A stretch of DNA of 64,000 nt from Pseudomonas nitroreducens NBRC 12694 (GCF_002091755.1 NZ_BDAI01000008.1:140669-204668), one strand, 5' to 3'; counted from the first letter of the stretch, positions 35,024-44,200 are shown. Program-made: numbers and translations. Notes: generated from the sequence alone by a model not told the origin.

Positions 35024-35590
35024 TCAGCCCTTGGCGGGGGTGATGCCGTAGATCTTCTGGAAGCGGGCGATCAGGCCGACCGGCTTCTTCTCTTCCTTCT
35101 GCATCAGGTAGACCACGCGCTCGCCGTTGGGGCCGCTGGCGATTTCGGTGTGGCGGAAGATCGGTTCGCCCAGGCCGTTCATGTCGACCATGTCGCCGTA
35201 GCGCTGCGCTACATAGATCACGCCTTCCTGGCGGATTTCGCCGTAGAAGCCGGCGGCCGGCGGCAGGCTCTGCTTGTAGAACTGGTAGGAGGCGATCTTC
35301 TTCGCGTCCTTGTCCTTGTCCTCGGCGCGGACGACCAGGACGACGTTCTGGCCGAACTTGTCCTTCTCGCCTACTTCCTTGGTGTGGGTGGTCTTGCCGG
35401 TGACGATGTAGTCGCGGTAGACGGCGGCGTCATCGAACAGGTACAGGGTCTCGTCGGTACGCACCAGGTACCAGTCGTCGTTGTTGGGCGTGGCTTCCTT
35501 GCTGGCTACCGGAGCCTGGGCGGCGCAGCCAGCGAGGGCGGCGACGAGCAGAGCGAGGGATGCAGCTTTGTTGGCTTTGTTGTTGAACAT
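35024..35590 (-). CDS. Putative outer-membrane/periplasmic lipoprotein
   Basis: 188 aa with a signal peptide and lipobox LAGC (Cys22): hydrophobic SLALLVAALAG then CAAQAP. The residue after Cys is Ala, so Lol sorting to the outer membrane is expected. The mature part has YLVRTDETLYLFDDAAVYRDYIVTG and no recognised domain. ATG at 35590 with AGGAAG upstream. The frame upstream to 35659 is not coding. Confidence 0.75.
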   Translation of the reverse strand: MFNNKANKAASLALLVAALAGCAAQAPVASKEATPNNDDWYLVRTDETLYLFDDAAVYRDYIVTGKTTHTKEVGEKDKFGQNVVLVVRAEDKDKDAKKIASYQFYKQSLPPAAGFYGEIRQEGVIYVAQRYGDMVDMNGLGEPIFRHTEIASGPNGERVVYLMQKEEKKPVGLIARFQKIYGITPAKG

Positions 35591-35723
35591 CTCGGGGGCT
35601 TCCTGGGGTTGAAAGCCTGCGAGTTTCAATGGGCCATATAACGGATTGATGACGGGCAAATGACGAATTGTTTCGAAGCTGCAGCGCCCGCTTCACGGGC
35701 GCTGCAGGCAATCTCCCGGCGAC

Positions 35724-36770
35724 TCAGGGGCGCGCTTCGAGGATCAGGTTGAACGGTGTTTCGGCCGCCCGGCGGAAGCGGCTGAAACCGGCCTCCTCGA
35801 ACACTTTGCGCAGGCGCGCTTCGCCTGCCTGGGCGCCGAGCCCCAGGCCGACTTCCTGGGATAGCGAGTTGGGCGTGCAGATAAAGGTGGACGCGGCGTA
35901 GAACAGCCGGCCGACCGGGTTCTGGTTGTCGTCCAGGTGATCATTGGCAAAGGGCTCGACCAGCAGCACGGTGCCATCCGCCTTGAGTGCCTGGCGTGCG
36001 TGCTGCGCGGCGCCCACCGGGTCGCCCATGTCGTGCAGGCAATCGAAGAAGCAGATCAGGTCGTAGTCGGTGCCGGGGTAATCCTTGGCACTGGCACGCT
36101 GGAAGCTGGCGCGATCGGCGACCTCGGCCTGATCCGCGCGCTGGTTGGCCACTTCTATCGAAGGCTGGTGGTAGTCGAAGCCGACGAAATAGGAGGCCGG
36201 GAAGGATTGCGCCATGACGATGGTGGAGGCGCCGTGGCCGCAACCGACATCGGCGACCCGCGCGCCATGCTGGAGCTTGTCGACCACATCGTCCAGGGCC
36301 GGCAGCCATTCGGCCACCAGGTGCGCGCGGTAGCCAGGGCGGAAAAATTTCTCGGTGCCGGAGAACATGCAGGGGTGGTGATCGCCCCAGGCCAGGGCGC
36401 CGTCGCCGCGCATGGCGGCGACCAGCTTGTCCTTGTCGTGGTAGAGCGCGGCGACCACGGAAGCGCCGCCGGCGACGTAGACGGGAGAGTCCTCGATGGC
36501 CAGGGCCATCGCCTGCTCTTCGGGCAGGCGGAAGTTGCCGTCCTGGTGCTCCATGTAGCCGGAGGCGGCATGGGCGCTCAGCCATTCGCGCAGCAGGCGG
36601 GCATTGCAGCCGCTGCGCTCGGCCAGTTGCGCCGGGCTCAGCCATTGGCCATCGGCCATGGCTTTGTAGAGCCCCAGTTCTTCACCCAGGATGATGTTGG
36701 CGAGCATCGCCGCGCCACCCATGTCGGTGACCAGCTTGCCCATGAAATCGTTGAGTCTGGCTTCGTCCAT
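35724..36770 (-). CDS. Class I SAM-dependent methyltransferase with N-terminal winged helix
   Basis: 348 aa. A winged-helix N-terminal part (AEQ/LSPAQLAERSGCNARLLREWLSAHAASGY) precedes a Rossmann methyltransferase fold with SAM motif VADVGCGHGASTIVMAQ, DYHQPS, and LICFFDCLHDMGDP; this is like plant-type O-methyltransferase and PhzM-like enzymes in layout, but substrate is unknown. ATG at 36770 has GGGAG nine bases upstream, better than an ATG at 36785. Confidence 0.85.
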   Translation of the reverse strand: MDEARLNDFMGKLVTDMGGAAMLANIILGEELGLYKAMADGQWLSPAQLAERSGCNARLLREWLSAHAASGYMEHQDGNFRLPEEQAMALAIEDSPVYVAGGASVVAALYHDKDKLVAAMRGDGALAWGDHHPCMFSGTEKFFRPGYRAHLVAEWLPALDDVVDKLQHGARVADVGCGHGASTIVMAQSFPASYFVGFDYHQPSIEVANQRADQAEVADRASFQRASAKDYPGTDYDLICFFDCLHDMGDPVGAAQHARQALKADGTVLLVEPFANDHLDDNQNPVGRLFYAASTFICTPNSLSQEVGLGLGAQAGEARLRKVFEEAGFSRFRRAAETPFNLILEARP

Positions 36771-36969
36771 CGCGCGAACTCCCATGCGAAGCCGCGGGCA
36801 ATCCCAGCGGCAACGGAGAAAGGAAGGCGGCAAGCGGCAAGGCCGGGTGCCGCGCCGGGCGCCGGCCATCGACGGGCACGGGACGCTGCGGGCGCAACGG
36901 CAACTCCCGCGCGGGACTGTTGCGCGAAGGCCGGTAGCGCGGCAGCCCTACCGGCGTGACTTTCTCATT

Positions 36970-39429
36970 CTACGGCGGTGGGTTCGCTGCGGTGGCGTCG
37001 CCGACTTGCGGTGCTGTCGCTTCGCCAGAGCGTGGCTCGCGCGCCATTTGCGGCCGCTGCAGGATCAGGTTCTGCGCCACGGTCAGGTTGATTCCGGCCT
37101 CGCGCAGCCCACTGAAGATGGTGAACAGCAGGTCGCTCTTGGTGCTGTACACCGCCCGCGGGCTGCTGACGTTGCCCGAGGCGGCCAAGGTCAGGCCAGT
37201 GGCGCTGAGGTCCTTGAAGGTCACCGAGGGCGCCGGCGTCTCGACGATGTTCTCGTGCTCGGTGTAGGCCTTGAGCATCAGCTCGCGGACCTTCTGCACA
37301 TCGGTATCCAAGGGCAGGGTCAGGTTGATGCCGACCACGCCCAGGGCGCTGCCCATGGTCACGTTGCGCACGTTCTGCGAGATGAACTGCGAGTTGGGGA
37401 CGATGACGGTGGACTGGTCGGACATCTGGATTTCCGTGGCGCGCACGTTGATGCGGCGGATATCGCCCTCCACGCCGCCGGTCAGGCTGACCCAGTCGCC
37501 CACCTTCACCGGGCGCTCGGTGAGCAGGATCAGGCCGGAGATGAAGTTCTGCACGATGGCCTGCAGGCCGAAGCCGATACCCACCGACAGGGCGCTGACC
37601 ACCCAGGTCAGGCTGGTGAGGTTGATGCGCAGCGCCGAGAGCACCAGCAGCACCAGGATGACCATGCCGATGTAGCCCACCAGGGTCACCAGCGAGGCGC
37701 GCATGCCCACGTCCATGCTGGTTTCCGGCAGCAGTTCCTCGGCCAGCCAGCGCTTGAGCAGGCGCAGGCCGAACAGCCCGGCGGCCAGCGTGCCCAGGGC
37801 GAGCAGGATGTCCTGCGGGACGATGTTCAGGCGGCCCAGGGACTGGCCGCTTTCCACCAGCCGCACCAGGCCCTGGAGCAGCTCGCCGGGGCTGGTGCCG
37901 GTGGTGGAGAAGGCGATCAGTATCGTCGACAACACCAGCAGCGTGCGCCCGGCGCCGGTCAGCAGGGTGGCGAACTGCGCCTGGTGGCGCGGGTCGACGC
38001 CAAGGTTTTCGGCCAGCCGCGCGCCGATCTTCTGCCTGGGTGACAGCAGCGCTTCGCAGAGGTCGACGAACAGGGTCGTGAGCAGGTAGCCGGTGGCGCA
38101 GACCACGCTGGCCCAGAGCAATTTGCCGGCGAGGAAATAGGCCAGCGACAGGTAGCCGGTGACCAGTGCGAGGACGATCAGCAGCACGGTGATCATCATT
38201 GCCAGCGCGATGATCCCGGCCAACGCGGAGGTCTCGTGCCCTTCGGCTTCGCGGCGGGCCCGGCGGTAGCGGTACAGGGCAATCGAGAAGAGCAGCGCGG
38301 TTGCCAGGGCGGTGATGCCGTTCACCGCGACAGTCAATGCCAGGCTGGCACCGCTGGCGCTGTTCAGCCGCTCCTGGGTGCCGAGCACCAGCAGCAGCCA
38401 GGCCATCAGCCAGGGGAAGGGGGAGAGCGCGTCGGCCACCGGGTCGGGCAGGTCGGGCAGGCGCCAGGACGGTCGCTGCACGGCGAGCAGGGCGCGCCCC
38501 AGGCCGGCGGTGAAAGTGCAGAAGATCACCAGTGTCAGCAGTTGGTCGCCCAGGTTGGCCATACTGCCGTTGAGCTGCTCGTGCCAGTCCAGGCCTTCGC
38601 GAATCAGCGCGGCGCCGCCGCCCAGGGTGAGGATGGTGGCCAGGCTGACCGCCACGGCGAGCGCGCTGCGGCGCAGGCGGCCCACCGGAATCCAGCGGAT
38701 CATCGCCTTGGTCAGCAGCTGCTCCAGCAGGCGCCGGCCGGGGATCCACAGCAGCGCGCCAGCGATCAGGCAGGCGATGAAGGGCCAGCGGTGTTCCGGT
38801 TGCCAGGTCAGGGCGAAGGCGTCGCCGATCTGTCCGCGAATCGCTTGCAGTCGGGACAGGTCATCATCGGTGGGGCGGATCAGGCTGGACCAGAAGCGCG
38901 GGCTCAGCGGTGGCGGGTAGCGCGTGGCGATCTGCGAGTTGAACTGGCTGCGGCGCAGGTTGACGATCTGTGCGGCCAGGTCCTGGGCATTCTTGTCCAG
39001 TTGGTTGGCGCGATCCTGCTGCTTCTGCTGCTGCTTCTGATCGGCCAGCAGATCGTTGCGCTGATTGGTGAGGCTGGACGCTTCGTTGGGCGTCATCGGG
39101 CCGAGGACCTTGAGCTGGTCTTCGGTGCGCGCCAGTTGCGTGGTGATGTCCGCTGCGCTCTGTTCGGCACGGGCCTGGACGCCCAGCGCCGCCTGGCGCA
39201 GGTTGGAGAGCAGGCCGTCGTCGCTGTCGGCGGATACCCGCTGGCGGATCAGTTCGAGACGGTCGCTGAGCTGGTCGAGGCTGGCGTCGTCCGGCAGCTC
39301 CGGCAGCTCGATGGTGTCGCCGGCCTGGACGTCGGTCGGCTCGTCGGCCAGCGCGGCGCCTGCTCCGGCCAGCGACAAGGTGAGCATCAGCAGCACGCGG
39401 CTGCAGGCATGCATGAAGGTTTCCCGCAT
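36970..39429 (-). CDS. Large MscS-family mechanosensitive channel (DUF3772 type)
   Basis: 819 aa, far longer than MscS (286 aa). It has a signal peptide, a periplasmic coiled-coil-rich N-terminus (LEDQ, ADQKQQQKQQDRANQLDKNAQDL), about ten membrane helices and the MscS core FGLQAIVQNFISGLILLTER with the VKVGDWVSLTGG beta-domain entry. It belongs with the MscK/YbiO-like channels. Start is ATG 39429 (MRETFMHACS); ATG 39414 is an alternative with similar support. It opens under hypo-osmotic stress by family inference. Confidence 0.85.
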   Translation of the reverse strand: MRETFMHACSRVLLMLTLSLAGAGAALADEPTDVQAGDTIELPELPDDASLDQLSDRLELIRQRVSADSDDGLLSNLRQAALGVQARAEQSAADITTQLARTEDQLKVLGPMTPNEASSLTNQRNDLLADQKQQQKQQDRANQLDKNAQDLAAQIVNLRRSQFNSQIATRYPPPLSPRFWSSLIRPTDDDLSRLQAIRGQIGDAFALTWQPEHRWPFIACLIAGALLWIPGRRLLEQLLTKAMIRWIPVGRLRRSALAVAVSLATILTLGGGAALIREGLDWHEQLNGSMANLGDQLLTLVIFCTFTAGLGRALLAVQRPSWRLPDLPDPVADALSPFPWLMAWLLLVLGTQERLNSASGASLALTVAVNGITALATALLFSIALYRYRRARREAEGHETSALAGIIALAMMITVLLIVLALVTGYLSLAYFLAGKLLWASVVCATGYLLTTLFVDLCEALLSPRQKIGARLAENLGVDPRHQAQFATLLTGAGRTLLVLSTILIAFSTTGTSPGELLQGLVRLVESGQSLGRLNIVPQDILLALGTLAAGLFGLRLLKRWLAEELLPETSMDVGMRASLVTLVGYIGMVILVLLVLSALRINLTSLTWVVSALSVGIGFGLQAIVQNFISGLILLTERPVKVGDWVSLTGGVEGDIRRINVRATEIQMSDQSTVIVPNSQFISQNVRNVTMGSALGVVGINLTLPLDTDVQKVRELMLKAYTEHENIVETPAPSVTFKDLSATGLTLAASGNVSSPRAVYSTKSDLLFTIFSGLREAGINLTVAQNLILQRPQMAREPRSGEATAPQVGDATAANPPP

Positions 39430-39680
39430 CTTCCCCCATCCTGTGGTCAAAACGCATGTGGGTGTTCGACCGGTCAGTGGCCGGCACAATTCCCTGGAGC
39501 ATAGCGTCGTAGTGGCCGGTCCTTGTCCGGCTGGTCCGCATAATCAGTGTATGCAGATGGTTAAGGGTCATAAATTCTGGCCACATTGATCCCCTTTTGG
39601 CCGCTTCCGCTGTTTTGTGCGGCGCGGTCGCTGGGCAGAATTCCCCCACGGACAACAAGAATCCTTCAGAGGGTACTCCC

Positions 39681-40721
39681 ATGCTTACCGTGTACAGCGA
39701 TGATCACCGCCTGCATTTCGGCCAGTCCGAACTGGTCGACGGCAAACTCCAGCCCTGCTTCGAAATGCCCAGCCGCGCGGACACCGTGCTGGCCCGCGTG
39801 AAATCGCAGAACCTGGGCGAGATCATCGAGCCCAAGGACTTCGGCCTGGAGCCGATCCTGCGTGCGCACAACACCCGCTACGTCGAATTCCTCAAGGGCG
39901 CCTGGGCGCGCTGGGCGGCCGAAGGCCACACCGGCGACCTGGTTTCCACCACCTTCCCGGGGCGCCGCCTGCTGCGTGACGGTCCGATCCCGACTGCGCT
40001 GATGGGCGAAGTGGGACACTACAGCTTCGACACCGAGGCGCCGATCACTGCCGGCACCTGGCAGGCCGTGTACAGCTCGGCCCAGGTCGCGCTGACCGCC
40101 CAGGACCACATGCGCCAGGGTGCCAGCACCGCTTTCGCCCTGTGCCGTCCGCCGGGCCACCACGCCGGCAGCGACTTCATGGGCGGCTACTGCTTCCTGA
40201 ACAACGCCGCCATCGTCAGCCAGGCCTTCCTCGACCAGGGTGCCAAGCGCGTGGCCATCCTCGACGTCGACTATCACCACGGCAACGGCACCCAGGACAT
40301 CTTCTACCGCCGCAACGATGTGCTGTTCGCCTCGATCCACGGCGACCCGCTGGTGGAGTACCCGTACTTCCTCGGCCACGCCAACGAGCACGGCGAGGGC
40401 GCCGGCGAAGGCTACAACCACAACTACCCGCTGCCGCACGGCACCGGCTGGGATGGCTGGTTCGCCGCGCTGGACGATGCGTGCCGCAAGATCGCCGACT
40501 ACGCGCCGGACGCGGTCGTTGTATCGCTGGGCGTGGATACGTATAAGGACGACCCGATTTCCGAGTTCAAGCTGGACAGCCCGGACTACCTGAAGATGGG
40601 CGAGCGCATCGCCGCACTGGGTATCCCGACCCTGTTCATCATGGAAGGGGGCTACGCGGTCGAGGCCATCGGCGTCAACGCGGTGAACGTGCTGCAGGGC
40701 TACGAAGGCGCTGCACGCTAA
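39681..40721 (+). CDS. aphA: Acetylpolyamine amidohydrolase (class II histone deacetylase family)
   Basis: 346-aa Zn hydrolase that removes acetyl groups from acetylcadaverine and acetylputrescine. Active-site residues are visible: CRPPGHHAG (tandem His), VAILDVDYHHGNGTQD (Asp and His metal ligands) and the GGYAVE Tyr loop. It is followed by a polyamine-binding protein, and the same aphA-binding-protein pair occurs in P. aeruginosa (PA1409-PA1410 as I recall). ATG at 39681. Chosen symbol aphA follows that synteny; aphB is the paralogue it could be confused with. Confidence 0.9.
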   Translation: MLTVYSDDHRLHFGQSELVDGKLQPCFEMPSRADTVLARVKSQNLGEIIEPKDFGLEPILRAHNTRYVEFLKGAWARWAAEGHTGDLVSTTFPGRRLLRDGPIPTALMGEVGHYSFDTEAPITAGTWQAVYSSAQVALTAQDHMRQGASTAFALCRPPGHHAGSDFMGGYCFLNNAAIVSQAFLDQGAKRVAILDVDYHHGNGTQDIFYRRNDVLFASIHGDPLVEYPYFLGHANEHGEGAGEGYNHNYPLPHGTGWDGWFAALDDACRKIADYAPDAVVVSLGVDTYKDDPISEFKLDSPDYLKMGERIAALGIPTLFIMEGGYAVEAIGVNAVNVLQGYEGAAR

Positions 40722-40730
40722 GTAGAAAAG

Positions 40731-40764
40731 ATCGGGCGGATGAATATCCGCCCGATTGCTTTTT
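40731..40764 (+). terminator. Rho-independent terminator of aphA
   Basis: ATCGGGCGGAT - GAAT - ATCCGCCCGAT followed by TGCTTTTTA. Confidence 0.88.
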
Positions 40765-40825
40765 ATGGCTCGCGGCCCGCTGTTTGTAGTGGTCAGAGTG
40801 CGAGCGCATCCAACTGGGGAAGGAC

Positions 40826-41923
40826 ATGAACAAGAATACCGCGCTGCGCGGCCTGCTCGCCGCCGCCGCCCTCGTCACCGCCGGTGCCGCCAGCGCCGCG
40901 CCGGAAGTGCGCATCTACAACTGGTTCGACTACATCGGCCCGGACACCCTCAAGGGCTTCCAGAGCGAGACCGGCATCAAACCGCAATACGACGTCTACG
41001 ACAGCAACGAAGTACTGGAAGCCAAGCTGCTGTCCGGCCACTCGGGCTATGACGTGGTCGTACCCAGCGACAGCTTCCTGCCCAACTACCTCAAGGCCGG
41101 CGTGTTCCAGCCGTTGGACAAGAGCAAGCTGCCGAACTGGAAGAATCTCAATCCCGCCCTGCTCAAGGTGCTGGAGAGCAAGGACCCGGGCAACCAGTAC
41201 GTGATGCCCTACATGTGGGGCACCAACGGCATCGCCTACAACGTCGACAAGGTCAAGGCCGTGCTCGGCGACAACGCGCCGGTGGACTCCTGGGACCTGG
41301 TGTTCAAGCCGGAGAACCTGGCCAAGCTGAAATCCTGCGGCGTGGCCTTCCTCGATTCGCCCACCGAAGTCATTCCGCAGGTCCTGCATTACCTGGGCCT
41401 GTCGCCGAACAGCCACAACCCGGACGACTACAAGAAGGCCGAGGCGCTGCTGGCGCAACTGCGTCCGCACATCACCTACTTCAGCTCTTCGAAGTTCGTC
41501 ACCGACCTCGCCAACGGCGATGTCTGCGTAGCCCTGGCCTGGTCCGGCGGCGCGATGCAGGCGGCCAATCGCGCCAAGGAAGCCAATAACGGCATCCACA
41601 TCGAGTACCGCATTCCCAAGGAAGGCGCGGCGGCGTGGTTTGACGTGCTGGCGATTCCGAAGGACTCGAAGAACGTCGAGCAGGCCCACGCCTTCCTCAA
41701 CTACCTGCTGCGCCCGGAAGTGGTCGCGCCGATCTCCGACTATGTCGCCTACGCCAACCCCAACCAGGCGGCGGATGGGCTGATCTCCAAGGAGCTGCAC
41801 GACAACCCCAACGTCTACCCGCCGGCGGACGTGCAGGCCAAGCTGTTCTCGGTGGAGATGCTGCCGCCCAAGCTGGAGCGTATCCGCACCCGCACCTGGA
41901 CCCAGGTGAAATCCGGCAAATAA
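40826..41923 (+). CDS. Periplasmic polyamine-binding protein (PotF/SpuD type)
   Basis: 365 aa with Sec signal (GLLAAAALVTAGAASA) and the mature start APEVRIYNWFDYIGPDTLKG, plus YDVYDSNEVLEAKL. Pocket Trp/Asp positions match PotF-like proteins. Separated from aphA by a terminator yet adjacent to it, as in P. aeruginosa, where the product presumably binds acetylated or free polyamines. No permease genes follow; the next gene is an EamA exporter. ATG at 40826. Confidence 0.88.
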   Translation: MNKNTALRGLLAAAALVTAGAASAAPEVRIYNWFDYIGPDTLKGFQSETGIKPQYDVYDSNEVLEAKLLSGHSGYDVVVPSDSFLPNYLKAGVFQPLDKSKLPNWKNLNPALLKVLESKDPGNQYVMPYMWGTNGIAYNVDKVKAVLGDNAPVDSWDLVFKPENLAKLKSCGVAFLDSPTEVIPQVLHYLGLSPNSHNPDDYKKAEALLAQLRPHITYFSSSKFVTDLANGDVCVALAWSGGAMQAANRAKEANNGIHIEYRIPKEGAAAWFDVLAIPKDSKNVEQAHAFLNYLLRPEVVAPISDYVAYANPNQAADGLISKELHDNPNVYPPADVQAKLFSVEMLPPKLERIRTRTWTQVKSGK

Positions 41924-41986
41924 TGTCGCCCACGGCGCTCTGAACAGCGGATTTCCGTTGGCGGCCGGGCGCCGCGAACTGGCATG

Positions 41987-42023
41987 ATCGGCGGACCTTC
42001 TTCGAGGAGGTCCGCCGATTTTC
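41987..42023 (+). terminator. Rho-independent terminator of polyamine-binding gene
   Basis: ATCGGCGGACCT / AGGTCCGCCGAT stem with a 9-nt loop followed by TTTTC. Confidence 0.87.
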
Positions 42024-42106
42024 ATTGGGCTTCCCGTCCCTCCTCAACTGCCGAGCCTTGCCATGACCTGCCGGACCGCTGCACACGCCTTCGCCAGGAG
42101 GCGCTC

Positions 42107-43045
42107 ATGAATACCCAAGCCACTATCGTCGAGCGCAAGGGCGCCGATGCCTTCGCCATCCAGGTCATGACCGGCCTGTGCATCATCTGGGGTCTCCAGG
42201 CGGTGATGGTGAAACTGGCTGCTCACGACATCGCGCCGATCATGCAGGCCTTCGGCCGCAACCTGGTGGCCGCCGTGGTGGTGGGGCTGCTGATGTGCTG
42301 GCGCGGCGGCTGGGAAGGCTTCCTGCGCCATGGCACCGTCAAGGGCGGTCTGCTGGCCGGCGTGCTGTTCGCCGCCGAGTTCTTCTTCATCGCCCAGGGG
42401 CTGGTCTATACGTCGGCCTCGCACATGGCGGTGTTCATCTATACGGCGCCGATCTTCTCGGCGTTGGCGCTGCACTTCCTGCTGCCCAGCGAGCGCCTGC
42501 GGCCCTTGCAGTGGCTGGGGATCGGTGTGTGCTTCGCGGGGATCGCGATGTGCTTCGGTGGTGGCTTCGACGTCGCCAACCTGGACGGCCGCATGCTGCT
42601 GGGCGATGCCTTTGGCGTGCTGGCGGGCTTTTCGTGGGGCATGACCACCGTCGCAGTGCGCACCACGCGGCTGTCCGAGGCCAAACCGATCCTCACACTG
42701 TTCTACCAACTGCTGATCGCCGCGCTGCTGTTGCCTTTCGCCGCACTGGCCCTGGGCAAGACCCAGGATGTCAGCTTCACCGCCATCGGCGTGGGCAGCG
42801 TGCTGTTCCAGGGGCTGGTGGTGTCGTTCTTCAGCTACTTCACCTGGTTCTGGCTGCTGCGCCGCTATCTGGCGTCGAACCTGGCGGTGTTTTCCTTCAT
42901 GACGCCGATGTTCGGCATCGCCTTCGGCGTGCTGATCCTCGGCGAACCGCTGACCCTGAATTTCGTCGCGGGCGCCGCGCTGGTGCTGGCGGGGATTACC
43001 CTGGTGAGCAGCGAGCAGTGGATTCGCCGGATGCTTTCGCGCTGA
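42107..43045 (+). CDS. EamA-family (DMT) transporter
   Basis: 312 aa with ten hydrophobic helices (VMTGLCIIWGLQAVMVKLA at the start; FGIAFGVLILGEPLTL near the end). The substrate is unknown; context with aphA and a polyamine-binding protein suggests, but does not show, polyamine or amine export. ATG at 42107 with AGGAGG upstream. Intergenic region to the next gene contains a regulatory element and hairpins. Confidence 0.85.
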   Translation: MNTQATIVERKGADAFAIQVMTGLCIIWGLQAVMVKLAAHDIAPIMQAFGRNLVAAVVVGLLMCWRGGWEGFLRHGTVKGGLLAGVLFAAEFFFIAQGLVYTSASHMAVFIYTAPIFSALALHFLLPSERLRPLQWLGIGVCFAGIAMCFGGGFDVANLDGRMLLGDAFGVLAGFSWGMTTVAVRTTRLSEAKPILTLFYQLLIAALLLPFAALALGKTQDVSFTAIGVGSVLFQGLVVSFFSYFTWFWLLRRYLASNLAVFSFMTPMFGIAFGVLILGEPLTLNFVAGAALVLAGITLVSSEQWIRRMLSR

Positions 43046-43063
43046 GGGGGAACTGTCGCGCTC

Positions 43064-43105
43064 TTGATTCAGGTCAGGCGTCGCGGCGGGGTAAGACGAT
43101 AGTCT
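43064..43105 (+). promoter_or_regulatory. Candidate Anr/FNR-type promoter of the small locus
   Basis: TTGAT-N4-GTCAG at 43064-43077 resembles the Anr box TTGAT-N4-ATCAA, with a 5/5 left half and a 3/5 right half. Its centre is about 41 bp upstream of the start expected from a -10-like TAGTCT at 43100-43105. That is a class II activator layout, seen in the sequence; actual Anr binding is inferred. Confidence 0.55.
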
Positions 43106-43162
43106 TTGTTTCAAGGAGTGAGTGGCACGGGCGGAGAGTGGGACGCCGGGCTATTCTTCCTA

Positions 43163-43191
43163 GGGCGGCCCATGGTGGTAACGGGCCGCCC
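43163..43191 (+). other. Perfect hairpin in the 5' leader of the small locus
   Basis: GGGCGGCCC - 11 nt loop - GGGCCGCCC, directly before an AGGAGG ribosome site. Such a stable stem 29-57 nt upstream of the AUG could influence translation or sRNA stability. Confidence 0.6.
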
Positions 43192-43219
43192 GACCTGAAT
43201 TCGAACGAGGAGGCATTCC

Positions 43220-43354
43220 ATGAAAGTCTGGCTGCAAAGCATTGCGTGGAAACTCGGTGTCACGCTCGGCCTGATCGAGCCTCCACGTCTGCAACCCATC
43301 CCCGTCCGCAGCGACGAGCAACGTCGCCTGATGGAGCAGCGCCGGCGCTACTGA
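43220..43354 (+). CDS. 44-aa protein of the PA1414 type
   Basis: Small protein beginning MKVWLQSIAWKLGVTLGLIE and ending SDEQRRLMEQRRRY: an amphipathic N-terminal helix, a PPRLQPIPV linker and a very basic C-terminus. Strong GAGGAGG ribosome site 6 nt before the ATG. Too short for routine gene calling. In P. aeruginosa the syntenic PA1414 is a small ORF within a highly expressed low-oxygen transcript; whether the peptide matters or only the RNA is open. Confidence 0.7.
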   Translation: MKVWLQSIAWKLGVTLGLIEPPRLQPIPVRSDEQRRLMEQRRRY

Positions 43355-43376
43355 TCGCGCCCGCTACCGCAAAAGG

Positions 43377-43402
43377 AAAACCCGCCAGCCGGCGGGTTTT
43401 TT
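43377..43402. terminator. Bidirectional terminator
   Basis: AAAACCCGCC - AGCC - GGCGGGTTTTTT, between the small locus and the convergent metallo-hydrolase gene. Confidence 0.92.
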
Positions 43403-43410
43403 CTTGTCCG

Positions 43411-44136
43411 TCATTCGTGGGCCTTGAACCAGTCGTCGATCATCATTTTCAGCCTTTCCCCGGAGAAACTCGGGAAGTGCCCGCCATGCACGGTGCGCAC
43501 CGGCAACTCGCGCAGGCGCGAAAGGCTGGCGGCGTAGTCGTCGAGATTGGAGTGGTAGGCGTCCTCGATCAGCGGGCCGTCGTAGATGATGTCGCCGGAG
43601 AACAGCGTCTGCGTCTTCTCCTCCCACAGGCTGATGCCGCCCGGTGAATGCCCCGGCGTATGCAGGACCTGCAGGGTACGGTCGCCCAGGTCGAGTACGT
43701 CGCCTTCGTCGATGGTGCGGGTGGCCGGCGCGGCTTTCACCCGGTATTCGGCGTAGCACAGCGGGCAGTCCGGGTGCGCGTCGAACATCTCGTCGTCGAC
43801 GAAGGCGGTGGCCAGGGTGCGCTCGCCGTCGGGGCTGGCAAGGATATCGGCTTCGGCCGGGTGCACCAGGCGCTCGTCGAACTCGTGGTGGCCGGCGATA
43901 TGGTCGAAGTGGGTGTGGCTGGCCACCGCCAGCAGCGGGCGCTCGGTGAGCCAGGGAAGCTGCTCGCGCAGGCTCACCAGGCCGGAGCCGCTGTCCACCA
44001 GTACGTCGCGGGCGCGGCCCTGGATATGCCACATGTTGCAGCGGTAGAAGGGGCGGACGTACGGCTCGTGGATCAGGCTGACGCCGTCGTAGCAGTGACG
44101 GACCTCGAACCAGCGGTCGCGGGTGACGATCTTCAT
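43411..44136 (-). CDS. Metallo-beta-lactamase-fold hydrolase (PA1415-like)
   Basis: 241 aa with HxHxDH in SHTHFDHIAGHH, then CPLCYAEYR, HTPGHSPGG, SGDIIYDGP and GGHFPSFSGERL, giving the full set of metal ligands. This is a glyoxalase II-like MBL of unknown substrate. It precedes the guanidinobutyrate module, and synteny suggests a role there, but this is not shown. ATG at 44136. Confidence 0.85.
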   Translation of the reverse strand: MKIVTRDRWFEVRHCYDGVSLIHEPYVRPFYRCNMWHIQGRARDVLVDSGSGLVSLREQLPWLTERPLLAVASHTHFDHIAGHHEFDERLVHPAEADILASPDGERTLATAFVDDEMFDAHPDCPLCYAEYRVKAAPATRTIDEGDVLDLGDRTLQVLHTPGHSPGGISLWEEKTQTLFSGDIIYDGPLIEDAYHSNLDDYAASLSRLRELPVRTVHGGHFPSFSGERLKMMIDDWFKAHE

Positions 44137-44200
44137 GACTCGGATTCCGGGTGGAATGCGCGGCGCGCCAGCGCGCGGATCGCGGGTGGCTGTGCGTTCA

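Larger units (their letters stand above)
43112..43402 (+). ncRNA. Candidate SicX/PA1414-like transcript
   Basis: Predicted transcript from about 43112 to the terminator at 43377-43402. It contains a perfect 9-bp GC hairpin (GGGCGGCCC at 43163-43171 with GGGCCGCCC at 43183-43191) and a 44-codon reading frame. The context (aphA, polyamine-binding protein, then MBL and gbu genes) matches the P. aeruginosa PA1414 locus, which I recall encodes the oxygen-regulated sRNA SicX. Sequence identity to SicX was not checked; exact ends unknown. Confidence 0.45.
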
